34,370 nucleotides of DNA from Planctomycetota bacterium (lineage in GTDB: Bacteria; Planctomycetota; UBA1135; UBA2386): positions 1 through 34,370 of the forward strand of contig JAEUHU010000438.1 in the NCBI GenBank assembly GCA_016793305.1, given 5' to 3'. This document shows, piece by piece, positions 24,067 through 32,571 of the stretch. The notes below the pieces were generated by a model. The model made no database searches. It was not told where the DNA came from and was given only the letters and a program-made list of their open reading frames with translations. Each line of letters starts with the position of its first letter. Position 1 is the stretch's first letter. The position numbers and the translations under genes were made by a program.

Positions 24067-26403
24067 ATGGCGCTTCCAGTCAGGGCGAACACGTCCCATC
24101 GCTCGCGAAGCCCGGTGGCCGCCTTGCTCTTCGCGGCCTGTGCCGCCGGTGGCGCGAACGGGTCGCCGGACCAGCTTTCGCCCCCTGCCGACGACCGCTT
24201 CGTCGCCCTGCGGGCGGAACTCGCGCCGTTCGTCGAACACTACCGTGCCGAGTTCGGAGTCGAACGGGTCACCGTGGCGCTCCGGCAGGTCTCGAGCGCC
24301 AGCCGTCCGGCGGCGAGCAGCACGTTCGAGTTCGGCGGGCCTGCCGCAGCGGTGCTGCGCGCGGGCTCGATCGGCAAGTGGCTCACCGCGGCACTGGCGC
24401 TGCGCCTCGCCGCCCGCGGCCAGATCGACCTCGATGCCGACGTGGCGACGCTCTGGCCCGATGCGGCGCCCAAGAGCACGGCCGGTGCGCCACTGACCCT
24501 GCGTCATCTGCTCGGCCATCGTGGTGGCGTCGTCCGCAACTCGCCGGTCGGCAGCCTCTACGACCAGGGCCACCCGACGCTCGCCGCCACTGCGGCGAGC
24601 TTGGCCCGCACCACGCTGCTCGGCACGCCTGGGGACCAGTTCGTCTACAGCAACGCCGGCTACGCGCTGGTCGGAGCCTTGCTCGAGCGGGCGAGCGAGC
24701 GTTCCTTCGCCGAACTCGCGACGCGGGAGGTGTTCGAACCCGTCGGCATGACACACAGTTGCTTCGGGCCGCGCCCCGAAGGCAGCGCACCCGGCCGGAT
24801 CTGGACCTACGACGGGCGCCCCATCGGCGAACCAGCTGGCGCCAGTGGATCGCTGCCGGCCCTCGACCTGCACAGTTCGGCCGACGATCTGGCGCGCTTT
24901 GGTGCGGCCCTGCTCGACGGCTCGCTGCTCGGCCCGAACGGGCTTGCCATGCTGCAGGGCTGCGGGGTCGAGGATGGCAGCGGAGTGGGCCTTGGTTGCT
25001 TCCTGCGCGACTCCGCGGACGGGCCGCTGCTGTTCCATCGGGGCACGGTGCACGGTTGTTCGGCCGTGCTGCAACTGCTGCCGCGCGAAGGGCTCGTCGT
25101 CGCCGTGCTGGCCAACATCGGCAACGCCGGAGCGTTCGTCGACGCCGTCGCCACGCGCACGACCACCCTGGCTCTCGGCAAGCCGGTCGACTCGACCTTC
25201 CCGGTCGCCCTCGGTCGCACGAGGGCGCTCGCTTTGGCTGGTTCCTACCTCTGCGGCGACTACCGGGTCGAGCTGCGCGAACGCGACGGCGAGCTGTTCT
25301 ACGACCCGGACGTCGGCTTGCGCACGCGCATGCGACTCCGTGACGACGGCTCGCTGGTCAGCGACGACCTGCTGTCGCTCGGCGAACGGCGCCTCTGGCT
25401 CCGCAGCGAGGGACGGCTATGGGATGGCCAGGAGTACTACGTGCCCGACGACCGAGTGCCCGATCCCTGTCCCGCGCACCTGTTGCCCCTGCTCGGCGAG
25501 TACGGCCCGGACCACCAGGTGCTGGTGGTTTACGAGCAAGGAGGCCGGCTCGCCGTGCTCGGCAACTGGGTCGTGCACGACCTGCCGGAGCCAGCTGGCG
25601 TGGACCACTACACCTTCCCGCCGGGCATGTTCGAGAGCGAGGACCTGCGCTTCGAACGGGACGCCGGCGGGGCGGTGGTCGCCGCATGGCTCGGGGCGGT
25701 GCGGCTGCTGCGGCGGCCCGAGCCGCCGCCGGGAGGGTTCCGGATCGCGCCACAGCGACCGATCGCCGAACTGCTGGCCGAGGCGGCCGCCACCGCGCCG
25801 GCCGAGGAGCGGACCGCGGGCCAGCGGCCGGCGGACCTCGTCGACCTGCAGGACCTCGGTGCCGGCCTGCGGTTCGACCTGCGCTACGCGACGAGCGACA
25901 ACTTCCTCGGCGCCGCGGTCTATCCGGCGACCGCCCGGGCGCAGTTGCAGCGGCCGGCCGCCGAGGCGCTGGTACGGGTGCAGCGTCGGCTGGCGGCCCG
26001 AGGGCTCGGCCTCGTCGTGTTCGACGCCTACCGCCCCTGGTCGGTGACCAAGGTCTTCTGGGAGGCCACGCCGCCACACCTGCGGGAGTTCGTCGCCGAT
26101 CCGGCCGAGGGTTCGCGGCACAACCGCGGCTGCGCCGTCGACCTCGGCCTCGTGGACCTCGCCACCGGTGCGCTCTTGCCGATGCCCAGCGAGTTCGACG
26201 AGTTCACGCCGCGGGCCTACCCGGACTATCCGGGGGGCACTTCGGCCCAGCGATACCACCGCGACCTGTTGCTGCGCGAGATGGCCGCCGAAGGCTTCAC
26301 GGTCAACCCGGGCGAGTGGTGGCATTTCGACCACCAGGATTGGCGCCTGTACGGGGTCGGCAACGCCCCGGTCGGCACCGAGCCCGCGCGGCCACCTCGG
26401 TAG
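24067..26403 (+). CDS. Fusion: serine beta-lactamase/DD-peptidase-like domain plus VanX-type D-Ala-D-Ala dipeptidase
   Basis: 778 residues from the ATG at 24067. An N-terminal signal (VAALLFAACAAGG) has a Cys25 that might be a weak lipobox. Domain 1 (about 45-370) is a class C-type serine hydrolase with the SxxK nucleophile Ser101/Lys104 (GSIGKW), Tyr194/Asn196 (YSN) and HRG (324-326) in the place of KTG. A beta-rich spacer follows (about 380-550). Domain 2 (about 592-765) is a VanX/DdpX peptidase with Arg656 (DAYRP), zinc ligands His685, Asp692 and His753 (SRHNRG, AVDLGL, EWWHFD) and the catalytic Glu750. All key residues are present in both halves. It probably acts in the periplasm on D-Ala-D-Ala ends: peptidoglycan turnover, dipeptide scavenging or antibiotic tolerance. 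The frame is continuous, with no sign of an internal stop or start. Confidence 0.88.
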   Translation: MALPVRANTSHRSRSPVAALLFAACAAGGANGSPDQLSPPADDRFVALRAELAPFVEHYRAEFGVERVTVALRQVSSASRPAASSTFEFGGPAAAVLRAGSIGKWLTAALALRLAARGQIDLDADVATLWPDAAPKSTAGAPLTLRHLLGHRGGVVRNSPVGSLYDQGHPTLAATAASLARTTLLGTPGDQFVYSNAGYALVGALLERASERSFAELATREVFEPVGMTHSCFGPRPEGSAPGRIWTYDGRPIGEPAGASGSLPALDLHSSADDLARFGAALLDGSLLGPNGLAMLQGCGVEDGSGVGLGCFLRDSADGPLLFHRGTVHGCSAVLQLLPREGLVVAVLANIGNAGAFVDAVATRTTTLALGKPVDSTFPVALGRTRALALAGSYLCGDYRVELRERDGELFYDPDVGLRTRMRLRDDGSLVSDDLLSLGERRLWLRSEGRLWDGQEYYVPDDRVPDPCPAHLLPLLGEYGPDHQVLVVYEQGGRLAVLGNWVVHDLPEPAGVDHYTFPPGMFESEDLRFERDAGGAVVAAWLGAVRLLRRPEPPPGGFRIAPQRPIAELLAEAAATAPAEERTAGQRPADLVDLQDLGAGLRFDLRYATSDNFLGAAVYPATARAQLQRPAAEALVRVQRRLAARGLGLVVFDAYRPWSVTKVFWEATPPHLREFVADPAEGSRHNRGCAVDLGLVDLATGALLPMPSEFDEFTPRAYPDYPGGTSAQRYHRDLLLREMAAEGFTVNPGEWWHFDHQDWRLYGVGNAPVGTEPARPPR

Positions 26404-26451
26404 CGAGCGGAGAATCCGAACCGGCGGCCGCATCGCCACTGCAGCCGCAGC

Positions 26452-26489
26452 GGGGTCTCTGTCGAAGAGGCCGAACGACCCCCTTTTTT
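26452..26489 (+). terminator. Intrinsic terminator or attenuator before gltA
   Basis: GGGGTC (26452-26457) pairs with GACCCC (26477-26482), an inner TCT/AGA stem can stack inside, and six T follow (26484-26489). It lies 49 bases after the dipeptidase fusion gene and 13 bases before the gltA ATG. It may simply end the upstream transcript. If gltA is transcribed from further upstream, it would act as an attenuator. Confidence 0.6.
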
Positions 26490-26502
26490 GGAGCCTACGC
26501 GC

Positions 26503-27867
<1,365 letters not shown>

Positions 27868-27924
27868 TCGGCCGCGGACGCGGCGCACAGGGACGCGCGT
27901 GGACCGCCGCCGCCGCCCCGCAGG

Positions 27925-29391
27925 TCAGTCGCGGAGCGCGAGCTGGCCTTGCCGAGCCAGGTCGATCGCTTCGCCGAGGATGCGGGCCGCCTCCTGGGGG
28001 GCGTGGAAGCCCATGCTGTTCTCGGCGTTGACGAAGTCCAGCCGCCACTGCGAACTGCGCTGCAGCGCGCGCGCGCGCTGCAGCCGTTCGGCGTCGAAGC
28101 CGTCGGTCTTGCTGCAGCGTTCGAGATCGGTGATCAGTGCGACCAGCGCATCCTCGGCCCGGTCCATCAGGCGCTTCGTGCGGTCCTGGACGATCTCGAC
28201 CCGGGCGAGCAGTTCCTGCTCGGGGAAGCGGTGGCAGGTCTGGCATGCCCGCGCGACGTCGAGCAGGGGGCTGCGCACGTGGTGGCTGCTGATCTTGACC
28301 GCCCCTTCGCGGACGTAGGGCATGTGGCAGTCGGCGCAGGAGACACCGGATCGTGCATGGACGCCCTGGCTCCACATCTCGAACTCCGGGTGCTGGGCCT
28401 TCAGCATCGCCGTGCCGGTGCGCGCGTGCTTCCAGTCCGCGAACTTGCTGCCGTCGGCGAACGTGTGCGCTTCGTAGGTGGCCTCGATCTGCTCGACCTT
28501 CAGCCCACCGGACCAAGGGAAGAACAAGGTCGCCTTCGGGCCGCAGTAGTACTCGACGTGGCACTGGCCGCACACCATCGAGCGCAGCTCCTGCCGGGAT
28601 GCCGCGGTGTTGGGGTCGTACGGCGTCGTGCGTGGCCCCTGCCGCCAGCGAGCGATCGACGGCAGATGGGGCACCGGGTCCTCGCTGCGCGCCAGCGCGT
28701 CGATGCCGATCAGGAAGCCAGGCTTGGTGACCCGCAGCCCGAGGTGCTGCGGATCGTGGCAGTCGATGCAGGCCACCGGATGGGTGACCAACTGGGTGGC
28801 CTCCGAGTAGGGCAGCTTGCAGACGGCTTCGAACCCGGCCATCAGCTGGGCGCGCCCGTTCGCGCTGTCGAACGGTTCCTCGAGCGTGCCGGCCGCGCCT
28901 GCGCGCAGCCCGGCCTCGCGGTAGGCGACGGTGTTCGAGGCGTGGCAGTGCAGGCACGAGCCCGACTGCGGGCGTTCGGTGACGCGCTTCGTGCTGCGCT
29001 GGTCCGACAGCATGTAGGCGTGGCCCTGCCGCTGGTTGAACTCGAGGGCGAATGCGTAGCCGTCGAACAGGGTCACGAGGCGCGGGTCGTCCTCGAGCCG
29101 GCTCTTCGCCATGCCCTCGCTGCCGGCCCCGCCGTACCGGGTGCTGTAGCGATCGGCGGTGCGCAGATAGCCGTCGTACTGCCGGGGGAAGTTCTTGCCC
29201 CACAGCGCGGGATCCACGGTCGTCTCGGTCAGCGGGACCACCTGGAAGCTCGTCTGCCGGGCCTCCTCCTGGCGGGTGGTCACGTTGGCGAAGAGCATCA
29301 TCACGAGCACGGTGACACTCGCGGCGAGCAGCGCCACCGCGAAGAGACGCAGGTTCGTTCGGCCCGGGGCGGGCGCAGCAGGGTTCGACAT
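27925..29391 (-). CDS. nrfA: Ammonia-forming cytochrome c nitrite reductase NrfA, CxxCH type
   Basis: Periplasmic pentahaem enzyme reducing nitrite to ammonium with six electrons; 488 residues. An uncleaved signal-like helix (about 14-36) precedes the catalytic part. Five haem motifs are seen: CLHCH (146-150), CIDCH (208-212), CGQCH (274-278), CADCH (352-356) and CQTCH (383-387). The first, active-site haem has CxxCH rather than the CxxCK of E. coli, placing it in the His-ligated NrfA class. The VEYY after the third motif (catalytic Tyr281) and KAQHPEFEMW (His334) match the NrfA active-site region. The gene starts 8 bases after nrfH, which supplies electrons from quinol. No FNR-like or NarL-like site was recognised upstream of the pair. 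Confidence 0.93.
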   Translation of the reverse strand: MSNPAAPAPGRTNLRLFAVALLAASVTVLVMMLFANVTTRQEEARQTSFQVVPLTETTVDPALWGKNFPRQYDGYLRTADRYSTRYGGAGSEGMAKSRLEDDPRLVTLFDGYAFALEFNQRQGHAYMLSDQRSTKRVTERPQSGSCLHCHASNTVAYREAGLRAGAAGTLEEPFDSANGRAQLMAGFEAVCKLPYSEATQLVTHPVACIDCHDPQHLGLRVTKPGFLIGIDALARSEDPVPHLPSIARWRQGPRTTPYDPNTAASRQELRSMVCGQCHVEYYCGPKATLFFPWSGGLKVEQIEATYEAHTFADGSKFADWKHARTGTAMLKAQHPEFEMWSQGVHARSGVSCADCHMPYVREGAVKISSHHVRSPLLDVARACQTCHRFPEQELLARVEIVQDRTKRLMDRAEDALVALITDLERCSKTDGFDAERLQRARALQRSSQWRLDFVNAENSMGFHAPQEAARILGEAIDLARQGQLALRD

Positions 29392-29399
29392 GGTCAGGT

Positions 29400-29888
29400 T
29401 CAGCGGGTCGGTCCGTGGCCGACGGCGGCGTGGCAACGCACACAGCCGTACAGGTCGGCCCCTTGGGTCGGGTCGGTCGGCACCCCGAGGGTGCCGTGGG
29501 CGGTGATCTGGTCGGTGACCTCGCCGTGGCAGCGCAGGCAATTGGCCTCCAGCACCTCGGCGTTGCTCGGCTTGATGCGGATCGGCTCGGCGAAGTCCTG
29601 CAGCGTGAACGCGGCGCCGTGGTGGTAGCCGTTGCTCGCCTTCACGAAGAGCTTGTGCAGCAGGCCGTCGTGCGGCAGGTGGCAGTCGTTGCAGGTGGCC
29701 AGCGCGTGGTGGGTGGCGTGGCTCCAGCCGTCGAACTGCTCGCGCATGATGTGGCAGTTGACGCAGACCCTCGGATCGTCGGAGAGGTACGAGGCGCCGC
29801 GGGCGACCAGGAAGGTGTGGGCTCCGGCTCCTGCCATCGAACCGATGGCGATGGTCGCGAGCAGCGCGGCGGTGGTCGTTCGGAGCAT
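29400..29888 (-). CDS. nrfH: Cytochrome c nitrite reductase small subunit NrfH
   Basis: Membrane-anchored tetrahaem quinol dehydrogenase of the NapC/NirT family that passes electrons to NrfA; 162 residues from the ATG at 29888. One N-terminal membrane helix ([20 protein letters not shown]) is followed by haem motifs CVNCH (42-46, with the Met of CHIM as typical NrfH first-haem ligand), CNDCH (66-70), CLRCH (117-121) and CVRCH (149-153). Length and haem spacing fit NrfH. A longer open frame upstream is not protein-like. It is transcribed with nrfA and diverges from the PhnA-like gene, with 121 bases between starts. Confidence 0.93.
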   Translation of the reverse strand: MLRTTTAALLATIAIGSMAGAGAHTFLVARGASYLSDDPRVCVNCHIMREQFDGWSHATHHALATCNDCHLPHDGLLHKLFVKASNGYHHGAAFTLQDFAEPIRIKPSNAEVLEANCLRCHGEVTDQITAHGTLGVPTDPTQGADLYGCVRCHAAVGHGPTR

Positions 29889-30009
29889 CGCCGGCGAATC
29901 ATCGCGGGCTCGCGTGGGCCGGCCAACCTTGGTTTCCGGCCTTTCGGAACGGGCGGCGAGTCGGAATCCGTATGGCGAACGCGGGGCGAGGACGGCAGGG
30001 TGTTCTGCC

Positions 30010-30366
30010 ATGCACGATCTCCCGCCCTGCCCGCAGTGCAAGTCGACGTTCGCCTACGAGGATCGCAACCTGCTCGTGTGTCCCGAGTGCGGCCACGAGT
30101 GGGCGAAGGACGCCGCGGCGGCGCCGGTCGCCGAGGCCACCGACGGTCCGCGCGTCTGGAAGGACGCGAACGGCACCGTGCTGCAGGACGGCGATTCCGT
30201 CGTGGTGATCAAGGACCTGAAAGTCCGCGGCGCGTCCGGTTCGCTGAAGGTCGGCACCAAGGTGCGCAACATCCGGCTGGTCGACGGCGATCACGACATC
30301 GACTGCAAGATCGACGGGTTCGGCGCGATGCAGCTGAAGTCGGAATACGTGCGCAAGGTGACCTGA
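30010..30366 (+). CDS. yjdM: PhnA/YjdM family zinc-ribbon protein
   Basis: 118 residues from the ATG at 30010. A rubredoxin-like zinc ribbon (Cys7, Cys10, Cys24, Cys27; CPQC and CPECGHEW) is followed by the SH3-like PhnA domain ([56 protein letters not shown]). The E. coli homologue was once called PhnA, but it is not the phosphonoacetate hydrolase and its role is unclear. It diverges from nrfH and converges with the M48 gene 10 bases away. No phosphonate genes lie nearby. Confidence 0.92.
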   Translation: MHDLPPCPQCKSTFAYEDRNLLVCPECGHEWAKDAAAAPVAEATDGPRVWKDANGTVLQDGDSVVVIKDLKVRGASGSLKVGTKVRNIRLVDGDHDIDCKIDGFGAMQLKSEYVRKVT

Positions 30367-30376
30367 GCCGCGGCGG

Positions 30377-31246
30377 CTACTTCGGCAGCGAGCCGGTGTC
30401 GACCTTCTTGGTCGGTGGCTGGTTCGGCGCCGGTGCCGTGCCCGGCACGCCGATCACCGTCGGCGTGCCCTTCGGCCGCCAGTTCTTCTCCTGCTCGCGC
30501 AACTGCGGGGCGATGTCGCGCAGCTTCTGCGCGCGGTCGAGCGACGCCGGGTGCGTGCTCAACCAGGTCGGCGTGTCGCCGCCGCCGAGCTTCGCCATGC
30601 GTTCCCAGAGCAGCGGCGCCTCCTCGGCGCGGTAGCCGGCGCGGATCGCGTAGCGCAGCCCTTCGACGTCGGCCTCGCTCTCGTGGTCGCGGCTGAACGG
30701 CAGCAGCACGCCGACCTGCGCGCCGACCCCGAGCACCGCCATGATGCCGGTGCGCGCGCCTTCGCTCATGTCGGCCATGCCGAGCCCCGCCTGCACCGCC
30801 TCCATCGTGCCCTGGGCGATCATGCCCTGCGTCATGCGCTTGCCGCCGTGGCGCAGGATCGCGTGCGCCACCTCGTGGCCCATCACGACCGCCAGCCCGT
30901 CCTCGTTCTGCGTCACCGGCAGGATGCCGGTGTAGATGGCGATGCGGCCGTTCGGCAGGCAGAACGCGTTCGGGATGTCGTCGGCCTTCAGCAGCCGGAC
31001 CTCCCAGCGGAACCCCATCTCGTCGGAGGCCTGCGCGATCTTGCGGGCGACGCGCATCACCATCTCGTAGTCCTTGCCCGACGTGATCGCCCCGCCGGTC
31101 TCCTTGGTCGCTTCGTCGTAGGCCTGCAGGCTGAGCGGCTCGAGCTCCTCGTCGCTGTAGAGATTGAGGTTGGCGCAGGCGCCCGGCAGCAGGGCCAGCG
31201 CGAACAGGAACAGCGTGCGAAGCGTCGGCAGCATGGGGCCGCGCAT
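30377..31246 (-). CDS. M48 family metallopeptidase, probable lipoprotein
   Basis: 290 residues from the ATG at 31246 (31234 is an alternative). A signal sequence (LFLFALALLPGACANL) with Cys24 suggests a lipoprotein, although Pro at -3 is not ideal for a lipobox. The catalytic zinc site is HEVAH (124-128), with the third ligand Glu189 in ESEAD. The CLPNGRIAIYTGIL strand before it is typical of BepA/LoiP-like M48 peptidases. The C-terminus is Pro/Thr-rich. Relatives act in outer-membrane protein quality control, so a periplasmic role is likely. It diverges from the thiolase gene, with 118 bases between starts. Confidence 0.9.
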   Translation of the reverse strand: MRGPMLPTLRTLFLFALALLPGACANLNLYSDEELEPLSLQAYDEATKETGGAITSGKDYEMVMRVARKIAQASDEMGFRWEVRLLKADDIPNAFCLPNGRIAIYTGILPVTQNEDGLAVVMGHEVAHAILRHGGKRMTQGMIAQGTMEAVQAGLGMADMSEGARTGIMAVLGVGAQVGVLLPFSRDHESEADVEGLRYAIRAGYRAEEAPLLWERMAKLGGGDTPTWLSTHPASLDRAQKLRDIAPQLREQEKNWRPKGTPTVIGVPGTAPAPNQPPTKKVDTGSLPK

Positions 31247-31364
31247 GTTACGGCGGACCCGCGGCAGGCGGCCAGGGCCGTTCGGCGGGGGACGTGCCAG
31301 GCAGGAGGGGGCGCGCGGACTGCGCAATCTTGCGAACGGACCCCACTTGCTCGATGCTCTGCGG

Positions 31365-32564
31365 ATGCGACCTGAATTGGTGATCGTCGGCGGTGCGCGC
31401 ACCGCCATGGCCGAATACTCGGGCACTCCTGGCTTCGGCAAGTTCAAGGACATCACGGCCATCGACCTCGCCGCGCACGCGGCGAAGGCGGCCCTGCAGC
31501 GCTGCGGTGTGCAGCCCGAGATGGTCGACGAGACCTTCGTCGGCAACGTCGCGCAGAGCAGCAGCGACGCCATCTACGGCGCGCGCCACGTGGCGCTGAA
31601 GTCCGGCGTGCCGATCGAGAAGCCGGCGGTCACCGTCAACCGCATCTGCGGTTCGGGCATCCAGTCGGTGGTCTCGGCGGCGCACACGATCCTCGCCGGC
31701 GAGGCGCAGCTGACGCTCGCGGGCGGCATGGAGAACATGAGCCAGGTGCCGCACGTGATCCGCGGCGCGCGCGAGGGCTTCCGCTTCGGCCAGGAGCCGA
31801 AGATCGAGGACCTGCTGTTCGCGGCGCTCTACGACCCGTACTGCAAGTTCTTCATGGCGCAGACGGCGGAGAACGTCGCCAAGAAGCTGAGCATCTCGCG
31901 CCAGGAACAGGACGAGTACGCGCTGCGCAGCCACCAGCTCGGTGCTGCGGCGGTCAAGGCCGGCAAGTTCGCCGCCGAGATCGCGCCGCTGACCGTGACG
32001 ATGGGCAAGAAGGAGCTGGTCGTCGACAAGGACGACCACATCAAGCCGGAGACGACGCTGGAAGGCCTGAGCGGCCTGCGCGCGGCGTTCGGCAAGGACG
32101 GCACCGTCACCGCCGGCAACGCGTCGGGCATCGTCGACGGCGCGGCCATGCTGGTCGTCACCACCGCGCAGCGCGCGAAGGAACTCGGCCTGAAGGCGAA
32201 GGCCCGCATCCGTTCGTGGGGCATCGCCGGCGTGCCGCCGGAGGTCATGGGCCTCGGCCCGGTGCCGGCGATCCAGCAGGCGTGCAAGAAGGCCGGCCTG
32301 AAGGTCGCCGATCTCGACCTGATCGAGATCAACGAGGCGTTCTCGGCGCAGTACCTCGGTTGCGAGAAGGAGCTGAAGCTCGACCGCAACAAGTGCAACG
32401 TCAACGGCGGCGCGATCGCCCTCGGCCACCCGCTCGGCGCCACCGGCACGCGGCTCCTGCTGACGCTGGTGCGCGAGATGGAGCAGACCGGCAAGTCGCT
32501 CGGCTGCGCGTCCGCGTGCATCGGCGGCGGCCAGGGCATCGCGATGATCCTGGAGAAGGTGTGA
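31365..32564 (+). CDS. Acetyl-CoA acetyltransferase / thiolase
   Basis: Thiolase of 399 residues from the ATG at 31365, interconverting acetoacetyl-CoA and two acetyl-CoA, or a longer 3-ketoacyl-CoA. Catalytic residues: nucleophile Cys95 (RICGSG), His355 (GHPLGATG) and Cys385 (CIGGGQG). NEAFSAQ and GGMENMS are family motifs. Substrate range cannot be read from sequence. No ribosome binding site precedes the ATG. TTGCGA (31330-31335) and GATGCT (31353-31358), 17 bases apart, would start transcription near the ATG itself, so a leaderless message is possible but weakly supported. The aconitase-like gene follows after 7 bases, suggesting one operon. Confidence 0.93.
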   Translation: MRPELVIVGGARTAMAEYSGTPGFGKFKDITAIDLAAHAAKAALQRCGVQPEMVDETFVGNVAQSSSDAIYGARHVALKSGVPIEKPAVTVNRICGSGIQSVVSAAHTILAGEAQLTLAGGMENMSQVPHVIRGAREGFRFGQEPKIEDLLFAALYDPYCKFFMAQTAENVAKKLSISRQEQDEYALRSHQLGAAAVKAGKFAAEIAPLTVTMGKKELVVDKDDHIKPETTLEGLSGLRAAFGKDGTVTAGNASGIVDGAAMLVVTTAQRAKELGLKAKARIRSWGIAGVPPEVMGLGPVPAIQQACKKAGLKVADLDLIEINEAFSAQYLGCEKELKLDRNKCNVNGGAIALGHPLGATGTRLLLTLVREMEQTGKSLGCASACIGGGQGIAMILEKV

Positions 32565-32571
32565 GGCGGCC

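Noticed and set aside
19636..25074. Very long open frame on the minus strand (about 1800 codons) opposite smc
   Set aside because: It is antisense to smc, nrdR and part of the fusion gene, which all have clear motifs. The open length is explained by high third-position GC in the sense genes; the translation is Arg/Gln/Leu-rich with no motif.
29889..30009. FNR-like or other anaerobic regulator site between nrfH and the PhnA-like gene
   Set aside because: No TTGAT-N4-ATCAA-like palindrome or convincing promoter hexamers were found on either strand.
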